DNA of 64,000 nt. Origin: Chthoniobacteraceae bacterium. GTDB taxonomy: Bacteria > Verrucomicrobiota > Verrucomicrobiia > Chthoniobacterales > Chthoniobacteraceae. The position numbers were made by a program, and so were the translations under genes. This document shows, piece after piece, positions 8,409 through 15,998 of the stretch (position 1 is the stretch's first letter; the number at the start of each line of letters is the position of its first letter). The stretch spans positions 1-64,000 of the forward strand of contig CANJPY010000008.1 in assembly GCA_947476255.1 (NCBI GenBank), written 5' to 3'. Under the pieces are notes generated by a model, which saw only the letters and a program-made list of their open reading frames with translations, was not told where the DNA came from and ran no database searches.

Positions 8409-11400
8409 ATGAGAGTTTCTGATGTCGTTAGTGCTGTTTTGTTTACAGTTGCCGCAGGCCGCCATTTGCAGGCGGCTGAGAAACTGGTCCTGCACAAGGG
8501 TGATCATATTGCGGTTGTAGGAAGTGGCCTTGCCGACCGCCAACAGCATCACGCGTGGTTGGAAACTTTGATCCACAAGGCTTATCCAGACCATGACCTG
8601 GTCGTGCGAAACCTCGGCTTCGCTGCCGATGAGGTGCATTTGCATCCCCGCTCCGATGAAGTCCCAACCACGGAGTACTTCCTGAACATGAAACCGGGTG
8701 CCTTGACCAAAACGGTGGGCAAGACCGAGGTGACCTACCTCGCGGGCGCTGACTTTCATGCCAACGTCATTCTTGCGTATTGGGGCTTTAACGAGTCCTT
8801 CAGGGGAAAGGATGGACTCGAGGAGTTCAAAAAGAACCTCGAGGAGTATCTCAAGAACCTCGTCTCTGCTGATTATGGTAAAGGCAAACCGCGCGTGCTT
8901 CTGTTCTCTCCGATTGCTCACGAAAATCTCAAGAGCCCGCATTTTCAAGACGGCGCCGCGAACAATCGCAATATTGCCATGTACACGGCTGCAATGGCTG
9001 AGGTGGCAAAAGCCAACAATGTTGATTTTGTCGACCTTTTCACGGCCTCGACCTCGCTTTTCGAGAAGAGTTCGAGTCCGTTGACCATCAATGGGATTCA
9101 CCTGAACGAAGACGGGGACAAACAACTTGCGCCGATCCAGTTCAAGGCAATCTTTGGGACACCCCCCCCTGCAATGGAGCCGGCGCTTGCACCGCTGCGC
9201 GAAGCTGTTTTGGAGAAAAACGTCCAGTGGCATCACCGCTATCGCACTGTCGATCAATATAATATCTACGGGCAGCGCTCGCGCATCGCTTATGAAGGGG
9301 TCACGAATGCGCACATCCTGGGACAGGAGATGGCTCAGCGTGATGTGAAAACAGCGAACCGCGATTCGGCGGTGTGGGCCGCGGCGAAGGGGAGGAGTCT
9401 TGCTGTGAAAGACGACAACCTGCCGGCTGTGGATTTAACGCCTGCAAACAGGCCGGAAAAGAAGCCTTATCTTTCTGGAGAAGAAGCGATTAAATGGCTG
9501 AATCTGCCCGAGGGGTGCAAGGTCGAGTTGGTCGCCTCGGAGGAGACTTTTCCTGAATTGGTGAACCCAGTTCAGATGAACTTCGACACGAAGGGCCGGC
9601 TTTGGGTTGCGGCGTGGCCGACCTATCCCGAGACGACTCCCACCACCACCAACTTTGATAAACTCCTGGTTTTTGATCTCGATCCAAAGACGGGGAAAGC
9701 CACCAAAGTCAACACGTTCGCTGATGGGCTCAACTGCCCCACGGGTTTTCAATTCTACAAGGATGGCGTGGTGGTGATCCAGTCACCAGACATGTGGTGG
9801 ATGCGCGACACCAACGGCGACGGCAAGGCTGACATGAAAGAGCGCATTGTCCACGGAATGGACGCCGCCGATTCACACCATGAAACCAACTCGATTTGCT
9901 ACGAACCGGGGGGTGCTATGTATTTTAGCGACGGTGTTTTCCATCGGACCAATGTGGAGACTTTTAACGGCCCGGTGCGCAACGTCAACGGGGCGATTTA
10001 CCGGTATGAACCCGGCACGGGAAAATTTGGACGGCACGTGCCCTATGGTTTTGCGAATCCTCACGGACGCGTTTTTGATTACTGGGGCAACGACCTCATT
10101 ACCGATGCCACAGGAAACGCCAACTATTTCGGGCCGGCGTTTAGCGGACATCTCGATACTGGCTCACATCCAAACATGCAGCAGTTCTGGCAGCGCCCTT
10201 CACGTCCCTGCCCAGGAACGGCCATCTTGTCCAGTCGCCACTTTCCGGAGGATTGGCAGGGCCTTTTCTTGAACACCAACGTGATCAGCATCCAGGGCAT
10301 CTTCCGCGCAAAACTCACTGACGAGGGTTCCGGAATCAAGGGAGAGACGTTGGAGCACTTGGTGACAACGGACATCGAAAAAAACCCGAATTTTCGTCCC
10401 TCGGGGATCGCTGTGGCGCCGGATGGTTCCCTGTATTTTATGGACTGGTCTCAGATGCTCATCGGGCACCTGCAGCACCACCTGCGCGATCCTAATCGCG
10501 ACCATCAGCACGGTCGTATTTACCGGATCACCTATCCGGGAAGACCGCTGCTGGAGCCCAAAAAAATCTTCGGAGAATCCATTGAAAACCTCGTGGCGCT
10601 TCTTTCCGAACACGAAGATAACGTGCGGTTAAGGGCGAAAATCGAACTGGGGGGGCGTGCTCCAAACGAGGTTATCGCAGCGGTGCAAAAGTGGGAGAGG
10701 GCCCTTCATAAGTCTGACGCAAATTACGAGCATAACCGTTTGGAGGCTTTATGGGTGCACCAGTGGCATGATTCGGTGAATTTGGAATTGCTCGAAAACG
10801 TTTTGAATTCTCCCGAGCCTCGGGCTCGAGCCCAAGCCGTCCGCGTGATGGGCTACTGGAGGGATCGCGTTCCAAACGTGTTGACCCTGCTCAAAACGGC
10901 AAGCGCGGATGAAAACATGCGTGTGCGTCTCGAGGTGGTTCGGGTGGCTAGTTTCTTCAAAGGTGGGGATGCGACGCCCGCTCTTGAAGCCGCTTATGCG
11001 GTGCTCAAGAAACCTACGGATTACTACATAGAGTATTGTTTCAAAGAGACTCTCAGGCAGCTTCAAAGCCTTCACCCACAATTTTTTCTGCCATCAGATC
11101 CGGAGGTTTTGTCCGCGGTTTTGGAGAAACTCTCCGACGATGATTTGAAAAAGGCGCCCAAAGTCGAACCTGTGTTGAACTCGCTTCTGTCGCGTAAGAG
11201 CATTGACATCGGTACGAGGGAAAATGCCATCAAGGAACTCGCTAAGCTTCGTGGGCTCTCCCGCGAGGCAGTCATCATTGAGGTGCTTGAAAGCCTTGAC
11301 GCCAAGGGGGGGCCGGGTGCAGGGGCGGTCGATGAATTGAGCAAACTCATTGCGACAACACCAGCGCCTACACTCGCTGCGATACGTGTGCCATTGTCTG

Positions 11401-12422
11401 CGCTTAGTGAAAAAGCAACCCAGGCTGGTGTGCGACGTGCCGCCTGGGGCGCATTGATTCTTGCGGATTCCGATCCACAGGCCACATGGAAACTTGCGCA
11501 GCGTGATGACGCGCGTGCCGCGTTGATTGATGCGATCGGGTTTGTCGCTGACCCCGGCCTGCGGGCGAAGTTTCAACCAATTCTGAACGAAGTTCTTGCA
11601 AAGGCCCATCCAACGCCCGGAATCCGCTCCGCTGTTGTGCGTGCTCTTCCTCTCACGGGGGCTGAAAATGCGAAGGTAAATTTCGCGAGTCTCCTCGCGT
11701 TTTTCGAAAAAGGTGACGAGCGTACCGGCGCAGCGCGCAGCCTGCTGCAGTTGCCCAGAGACAGCTGGGATGCCGAAGGCGTCGCTCCGGCGGTGAAGAG
11801 TGTCATCGCGTGGGCCAACTCAGTTCCTACAGACAAGAGGACGCAGCAAAGCTTTGTCGAGACTGTGCAAACGGCAATGCAACTGGCCTCGCTGCTCCCT
11901 CCTGCCGATGCTCTCGCTGCGCGCAAGGAACTGCGTGGACTCGGAGTCAGCGTATTTGTTGTGAAAACGGTGCGCGAACAGATGCGTTACGACACGCCCC
12001 GGTTAGTCGTGGCTGCAGGAAAGCCTTTTGAGCTCATTGTTGAAAATACCGACGTGATGCCTCACAACCTGCTCATTGTCACACCGGGCGCGCGCCAGGA
12101 GGTCGCTGAGTCGGTGCAGACCCGTCGTCCTGACCAGTTGGACAAGAAGGGGCGCCCGTATGTGCCGGAGAAAGACAACCGCGTCTTGGATGCCACAAAA
12201 CTTCTTGAACCGGGCCAGAAGGAAACCCTCAAAATGAATGCTCCGGGCAAAGAGGGAGAGTACGAGTATGTGTGCACCTTTCCCGGTCATTCCATGATTA
12301 TGTGGGGGAAACTTGTGGTGACCAAGGACGTAGACGCGTACTTGCAGAGCCATCCTGAAACAGCCCAACCGGCAGCGGACGCCGGAGCTGCCTCAGGGCA
12401 CAAGCACGCTTCCGTAAAATAG
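8409..12422 (+). CDS. secreted SGNH hydrolase / PVC-type dehydrogenase / HEAT / cupredoxin fusion
   Basis: A 1337-residue exported protein. Order: signal peptide (1-22); SGNH/GDSL hydrolase-like domain (about 25-250) with GDHIAVVGSG as block I, WGFNES as block III-like and GIHLNEDG as the His block; a sorbosone-dehydrogenase-like beta-propeller (about 360-720: PEGCKVELVASEETFPELVNP, DTNGDGKADMKERIV, YGFANPHGRVFDYWGN); HEAT-type helical repeats (about 730-1180); and a type-1 copper (cupredoxin) domain (about 1190-1305). The cupredoxin shows His in MPHNLL near 1218, then Cys, His and Met in CTFPGHSMIM near 1288-1298, the full ligand set. It probably oxidises a sugar-like substrate and passes electrons to copper, which is inferred. 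A strong terminator follows. Confidence 0.85.
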   Translation: MRVSDVVSAVLFTVAAGRHLQAAEKLVLHKGDHIAVVGSGLADRQQHHAWLETLIHKAYPDHDLVVRNLGFAADEVHLHPRSDEVPTTEYFLNMKPGALTKTVGKTEVTYLAGADFHANVILAYWGFNESFRGKDGLEEFKKNLEEYLKNLVSADYGKGKPRVLLFSPIAHENLKSPHFQDGAANNRNIAMYTAAMAEVAKANNVDFVDLFTASTSLFEKSSSPLTINGIHLNEDGDKQLAPIQFKAIFGTPPPAMEPALAPLREAVLEKNVQWHHRYRTVDQYNIYGQRSRIAYEGVTNAHILGQEMAQRDVKTANRDSAVWAAAKGRSLAVKDDNLPAVDLTPANRPEKKPYLSGEEAIKWLNLPEGCKVELVASEETFPELVNPVQMNFDTKGRLWVAAWPTYPETTPTTTNFDKLLVFDLDPKTGKATKVNTFADGLNCPTGFQFYKDGVVVIQSPDMWWMRDTNGDGKADMKERIVHGMDAADSHHETNSICYEPGGAMYFSDGVFHRTNVETFNGPVRNVNGAIYRYEPGTGKFGRHVPYGFANPHGRVFDYWGNDLITDATGNANYFGPAFSGHLDTGSHPNMQQFWQRPSRPCPGTAILSSRHFPEDWQGLFLNTNVISIQGIFRAKLTDEGSGIKGETLEHLVTTDIEKNPNFRPSGIAVAPDGSLYFMDWSQMLIGHLQHHLRDPNRDHQHGRIYRITYPGRPLLEPKKIFGESIENLVALLSEHEDNVRLRAKIELGGRAPNEVIAAVQKWERALHKSDANYEHNRLEALWVHQWHDSVNLELLENVLNSPEPRARAQAVRVMGYWRDRVPNVLTLLKTASADENMRVRLEVVRVASFFKGGDATPALEAAYAVLKKPTDYYIEYCFKETLRQLQSLHPQFFLPSDPEVLSAVLEKLSDDDLKKAPKVEPVLNSLLSRKSIDIGTRENAIKELAKLRGLSREAVIIEVLESLDAKGGPGAGAVDELSKLIATTPAPTLAAIRVPLSALSEKATQAGVRRAAWGALILADSDPQATWKLAQRDDARAALIDAIGFVADPGLRAKFQPILNEVLAKAHPTPGIRSAVVRALPLTGAENAKVNFASLLAFFEKGDERTGAARSLLQLPRDSWDAEGVAPAVKSVIAWANSVPTDKRTQQSFVETVQTAMQLASLLPPADALAARKELRGLGVSVFVVKTVREQMRYDTPRLVVAAGKPFELIVENTDVMPHNLLIVTPGARQEVAESVQTRRPDQLDKKGRPYVPEKDNRVLDATKLLEPGQKETLKMNAPGKEGEYEYVCTFPGHSMIMWGKLVVTKDVDAYLQSHPETAQPAADAGAASGHKHASVK

Positions 12423-12436
12423 GAACGCCGAGTTTC

Positions 12437-12476
12437 AAAAAAGGAGCCAGCCGAAGATTCGGGTGGCTCCTTTTTT
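12437..12476. terminator. bidirectional Rho-independent terminator
   Basis: An inverted repeat with arms GGAGCCA and TGGCTCC plus extra pairs, loop GAAGATTC region, is flanked by six A on the left and six T on the right. It therefore works on both strands. It sits 14 bases after the cupredoxin-fusion gene and 14 bases before the stop of the convergent SIS gene, ending both transcripts. Confidence 0.9.
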
Positions 12477-12490
12477 GTGGTGGGAAGCGG

Positions 12491-13060
12491 TTATTTAGAG
12501 AGGGAGGGAAGCTCCATGAAGGCGTAACAGAGCATGTGGAGAATATGCATTTGGACATCTTCAACGCGGCCGTAGTGGGTGTCTTCGGTCACGAGCACCT
12601 GCTTTGAAATTTCGGCGAGACGTCCTCGCTTGGCTCCAACTAAGGAGGCTGTTTCCAGACCGTTTTGATTTGCCCATTCAACGGCTTTGACCAGATTTGG
12701 TGAATTTCCGCTCACGCTGATCGCGATCAGCAGGTCTCCAGGGCGCGCATAGTTTTCAAGCTGCCGACTGTAGATTTCATCGTAGGAATAGTCGTTTCCG
12801 AGCGCAGTGATCCAGGCCACATTGTCCGTAAGAGAACTCACTCGGAACCGTTTGCCAAGTTTGTCTGAGGCGCCTTTTCCGAGATCTGTTGCGAAATGCG
12901 ACGCATTGGATGCGCTCCCTCCATTTCCAATGGCGAAGACCTGCCGGTTTTCTCTCCAAATTGTCTGTAAACTGAGCGTGAGTTTTTCCAAGGCGGTTTG
13001 CGAAATAGAGTTCAAAGCAGCGTGTTGCGCTTCAATGTATTGTGTGATCCAGGTTTTCAT
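12491..13060 (-). CDS. SIS-domain phosphosugar isomerase (GmhA-like)
   Basis: A 189-residue cytoplasmic protein with one SIS domain. AIGNGGSASNASHFATDL (about 43-60) and SVSGNSPNLVKAVEWA (about 113-128) are the two phosphosugar-binding loops, and ALGNDYSYDEIYSRQLE lies between them, as in sedoheptulose-7-phosphate isomerase. GmhA would feed ADP-heptose synthesis for LPS, but other SIS isomerases share these motifs. The start at 13060 fits GmhA-type N-termini. It lies 16 bases downstream of a ROK kinase on the same strand, suggesting a kinase plus isomerase sugar module. A bidirectional terminator follows its stop. Confidence 0.85.
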   Translation of the reverse strand: MKTWITQYIEAQHAALNSISQTALEKLTLSLQTIWRENRQVFAIGNGGSASNASHFATDLGKGASDKLGKRFRVSSLTDNVAWITALGNDYSYDEIYSRQLENYARPGDLLIAISVSGNSPNLVKAVEWANQNGLETASLVGAKRGRLAEISKQVLVTEDTHYGRVEDVQMHILHMLCYAFMELPSLSK

Positions 13061-13076
13061 AATCAGAAAGGAAGTT

Positions 13077-14069
13077 TCAGTGTGTTCTGAGGGAGGCGCG
13101 CAAGCGGCCGGCTGCAACGGCCAGACTGCCCGCTAACACTGCATCCTCCATCAGCTCTGCGAGGCGAATTTCTGGTCCGGGATGAAAGGCATCCATCAGC
13201 CATTGCGGCAGGGCTGTCGCGATGCGCGCGCGCAAGGGCTCGCCAATGAGCGCGAGTCCACCACCAAACACGACGACCTCGGGGTGCAGCAGATGAACTG
13301 CATGAGACAATGCATAGGCGAGTGACGCACCGACCATATCAAGGATCATTTCGGCGTCGCGATCACCAGCCTCGAGGGCGGGGCGGAGGGCTCGCGCTTC
13401 CCCCCCCGGAGCCTGATCTCCTTGAAGTGCAAGGGCCAGTTCGCCCCTCGGATTCTTAAGAACAGCTTCACGCACCATTCTGTCCACGCTCCAGCCAGAT
13501 GCAAAATCTTCGGTGATCGCACCCTCTCGCGTGAGACGCAAATGACCTAGCTCCATTTCCCCGGGAGGAGCGCCGTGATAAATCTGTTCGTCAATGACGA
13601 GGCCGCCGCCTACTCCGCTTCCCGCGTTGATCCAGAGAACGGGATTTGCATTTTTACCCGCACCGTAAAGCGCCTCTCCCAAGGCGGCTGTATTGGCATC
13701 GTTCTCTACATAAGCGGGTAATCCGGTACATCCAGAAAGCCATTCGCCCAGGGGAAAACCACTCCAACCTTCGATGTGGTAGGAGCGCGCGATCCGCCCC
13801 GTTTTCCAGTCAACAGGTCCGCCATACCCCACGCCAATGGCGGCGGCTTTCCATTTCGACGCCAGTGCTGGAAGCTCTTGTTCAAGTTGGTGCCGAATCC
13901 CCTCGGCACCTGCACCTCGGTCAATGTGAAACCGGAGCTTTTCTGTAAGTTTACCATCCGAGTCACCCGCTGCTATTTGAAGCTTGGTTCCTCCTATTTC
14001 TACCCCGATCAAATGTGCAGCGCCCCCTGAATGAGGTGAATCTGATGTCTGCGAGGTATTTCCGTGCAT
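13077..14069 (-). CDS. ROK-family sugar kinase without the zinc-site cysteines
   Basis: A 330-residue protein. N-terminal ATP loop GVEIGGTKLQIA, sugar-binding ENDANTAALGEALYGAG, the INAGSGVGGGLVI phosphate motif, GEMELGHLRL with the catalytic-region Glu/His, and VVFGGGLALIG near the C-terminus identify a ROK kinase (glucokinase, fructokinase or N-acetylhexosamine kinase). The usual CxCGxxGCxE zinc motif after the GH is missing: after GHLRL the chain runs directly into EDFASGW. The start at 14069 is chosen because the frame further upstream crosses a terminator and a separate lipoprotein gene. It is probably co-transcribed with the SIS isomerase 16 bases downstream. Confidence 0.88.
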   Translation of the reverse strand: MHGNTSQTSDSPHSGGAAHLIGVEIGGTKLQIAAGDSDGKLTEKLRFHIDRGAGAEGIRHQLEQELPALASKWKAAAIGVGYGGPVDWKTGRIARSYHIEGWSGFPLGEWLSGCTGLPAYVENDANTAALGEALYGAGKNANPVLWINAGSGVGGGLVIDEQIYHGAPPGEMELGHLRLTREGAITEDFASGWSVDRMVREAVLKNPRGELALALQGDQAPGGEARALRPALEAGDRDAEMILDMVGASLAYALSHAVHLLHPEVVVFGGGLALIGEPLRARIATALPQWLMDAFHPGPEIRLAELMEDAVLAGSLAVAAGRLRASLRTH

Positions 14070-14170
14070 TTGATAATAACAGCTGATTTTTGGAAAACGA
14101 CTACGACAGAGCGACTCACAAATGTGCCAATTTCGTCCGGGTTTTTTCTTTGGCGAGTTCGGGCCATGGC

Positions 14171-14210
14171 AAAAAAAAAACCAGGCTCCTTCCAAGGTGA
14201 CCTGGTTTTT
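14171..14210 (-). terminator. Rho-independent terminator after the small lipoprotein gene
   Basis: Read on the minus strand, AAAAACCAGG pairs with CCTGGTTTTT around a short partly paired loop and continues into a long T-run (ten T from positions 14180 down to 14171). It lies 27 bases beyond the stop of the 40-residue lipoprotein gene and before the ROK gene, so the two are separate transcription units. Confidence 0.85.
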
Positions 14211-14236
14211 GATTCTCGGCCTTGAGGCCGGTAAGA

Positions 14237-14359
14237 CTACTTCTTGAAGCCCTTTACGTTCTTGGAAACGGGCGCGGAGGAGGCTGGCTTGCTGTCCTTG
14301 GCGCAAGCGCCGAGGCCGAAAGCTGCTGCTACGATGGTCAACAAAGCAATGTGTTTCAT
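14237..14359 (-). CDS. 40-residue predicted lipoprotein
   Basis: Small gene found by reading the minus strand between the L,D-transpeptidase and ROK genes. The product starts MKHIALLTIVAAAFG, has a lipobox ending LGAC at about residue 19 and a short polar, lysine/serine-rich tail ending GFKK with a TAG stop. The mature lipoprotein would be only about 22 residues. Its reality is supported by the complete signal-peptide pattern, by a strong terminator 27 bases after its stop, and by its own intergenic space. Function is unknown; many bacteria make tiny abundant envelope lipoproteins. The start has no obvious Shine-Dalgarno sequence. Confidence 0.7.
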   Translation of the reverse strand: MKHIALLTIVAAAFGLGACAKDSKPASSAPVSKNVKGFKK

Positions 14360-14440
14360 AATTTTTGGATTCTGTAGGATTTCCGCCGGAATGGCGAACC
14401 TTCATCTTTAGAAGTTTGGGAACGCCTGACAACGCTTTTT

Positions 14441-14902
14441 TCACGCTTCATTCGTTTCTTCGATATAAACTGGAGTTCCGATTTCGACAGAATTGAATAA
14501 TTCCACTACATCGCTGTTGCTCATGCGCACACATCCATGGCTAGAGGGAGTCCCCAAAGAGTCTTCCGCATTCGTGCCGTGAATATAGATATAACGCGAG
14601 TGGGTGTTAATATTTTCAGCGTCCAAACCCTCTAGCCATAAAATCCGCGTTTGCACGTGGTCTGTCTCGTCTTCCGGTGCGCCTGTCTTTCCAGTGGCGA
14701 CGCGGGCAACAAAAATTTCGCCCAATGGAGCGCCTTCTCCCCACTTGGATTCCACACGAAAGTTGCCAACGGGTGTTTTTTGACTGCCGGGTTCAAACCC
14801 AATACCGAATTTTGAGGTGGAGATGACGAATCTTTTCCTCAGGACGCCGGACTCGTCCAAAAGATCCAATGTTTGAGAGGGAACATGAACTCGTATTTGC
14901 AT
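14441..14902 (-). CDS. L,D-transpeptidase (YkuD domain)
   Basis: A 153-residue protein consisting almost entirely of one YkuD domain. The catalytic block is visible: YIHGTN with His near 108 and SHGCVRM with the nucleophile Cys near 124, plus TPVGNFRV earlier. Such enzymes make 3-3 peptidoglycan cross-links or attach lipoproteins to peptidoglycan. No signal peptide is seen, unusual for a periplasmic enzyme: the first residues (MQIRVHVPSQTLDLL) already start the domain. It is transcribed divergently from asd with 36 bases between the starts. Confidence 0.88.
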   Translation of the reverse strand: MQIRVHVPSQTLDLLDESGVLRKRFVISTSKFGIGFEPGSQKTPVGNFRVESKWGEGAPLGEIFVARVATGKTGAPEDETDHVQTRILWLEGLDAENINTHSRYIYIHGTNAEDSLGTPSSHGCVRMSNSDVVELFNSVEIGTPVYIEETNEA

Positions 14903-14938
14903 CGTGACTTCGAGACACTACACAGTTCAAATAATTTT

Positions 14939-15937
14939 ATGAGTCGGAATGTTCATGTAGCTGTTGTTGGTGCCACGGGCGCCGTGGGAATTGAAATGCT
15001 CAAAGTTCTTGAGCGTAGGAATTTTCCTGTGGGAAAACTCACCTTGCTTGCATCCCCCAAATCTGCCGGCCGTCGGCTTTTGTTCAAGGGAGAGGAGATT
15101 GAGGTGCAGGCTTTGGGGGAAAACTCCTTCCACGGCGTGGATGTCGCCTTGTTTAGCGCAGGGGGCTCAATCTCGAAAACATTTGCGCCGACCGCCGTTC
15201 AATCTGGTGCAGTTGTGGTGGATAACTCCAGCGCCTTTCGCATGGATGAACATGTCCCGTTGGTGGTTCCAGAGATCAATGCCCACGATATCAAGCGCAA
15301 CCGCGGCATCATCGCGAATCCGAACTGTACCACGGCGATCACCCTGATGGCACTCTGGCCTCTCCATCAGGCTTTTGGGGTGAAGCGTGTGTTTGCCTCT
15401 TCTTATCAGGCTGTCTCCGGCACAGGCGCGCAAGCCATCGAGGAACTTCGCACGCAGGTCGACGCCATTGCCGGTGGCCGTCCAGTGGTGAACCACGTGT
15501 ATCCTCACCAGATTGCATTTAACGTGTTGCCCCATGTTGATGGTTTCTTGGAGACGGGTTACACGAAGGAGGAAATGAAAATGGAAAACGAGGGACGCAG
15601 GATTATGGGCCACAATAGCTTCCGCGCTTCCGTAACCTGTGTGCGTGTGCCTGTGTATCGGGCGCACTCTGTTGCGGTGAGTGCAGAGTTTGAAAAGCCT
15701 GTGTCTCTTGAGGTCGCCCGCAAGGCTTTGGCCGGGGCGCCCGGACTCCAGATCATCGACGACCCTGCGCACAATCAGTATCCGCTTCCGCTCGCGTGCG
15801 CGGGGCAGGACGATTGTCAGGTTGGGCGCTTGAGGCTCGACTGCGCACTCGATAATGGACTTGCGTTTTGGGTTGTTGGAGATCAGTTGCTCAAAGGCGC
15901 GGCTTTGAATGCGGTTCAAATCGCCGAGTATCTGTAG
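14939..15937 (+). CDS. asd: aspartate-semialdehyde dehydrogenase
   Basis: Reduces aspartyl phosphate to aspartate semialdehyde with NADPH, the branch point toward lysine, diaminopimelate, threonine and methionine. The 332-residue product has the NADP loop VVGATGAVG (9-17), the catalytic cysteine in NPNCTTA (Cys about 130), and the substrate-binding VRVPVYRAHS segment near 237. The start at 14939 (MSRNVHVAVVGATG) fits the family; an in-frame ATG at 14873 would overlap the divergent L,D-transpeptidase coding region. The neighbouring transpeptidase uses DAP-containing peptides, a loose pathway link. Confidence 0.93.
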   Translation: MSRNVHVAVVGATGAVGIEMLKVLERRNFPVGKLTLLASPKSAGRRLLFKGEEIEVQALGENSFHGVDVALFSAGGSISKTFAPTAVQSGAVVVDNSSAFRMDEHVPLVVPEINAHDIKRNRGIIANPNCTTAITLMALWPLHQAFGVKRVFASSYQAVSGTGAQAIEELRTQVDAIAGGRPVVNHVYPHQIAFNVLPHVDGFLETGYTKEEMKMENEGRRIMGHNSFRASVTCVRVPVYRAHSVAVSAEFEKPVSLEVARKALAGAPGLQIIDDPAHNQYPLPLACAGQDDCQVGRLRLDCALDNGLAFWVVGDQLLKGAALNAVQIAEYL

Positions 15938-15998
15938 GACGCGTGCGGATTGATGTGGGTTTGGACGGTGATTTTGCCCCCGCGTTTCTTTCCTCTTT

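Noticed and set aside
14070-14444. N-terminal extension of the ROK kinase frame
   Set aside because: The frame is open upstream to 14444 but runs across a terminator and a lipoprotein gene, and lacks kinase homology.
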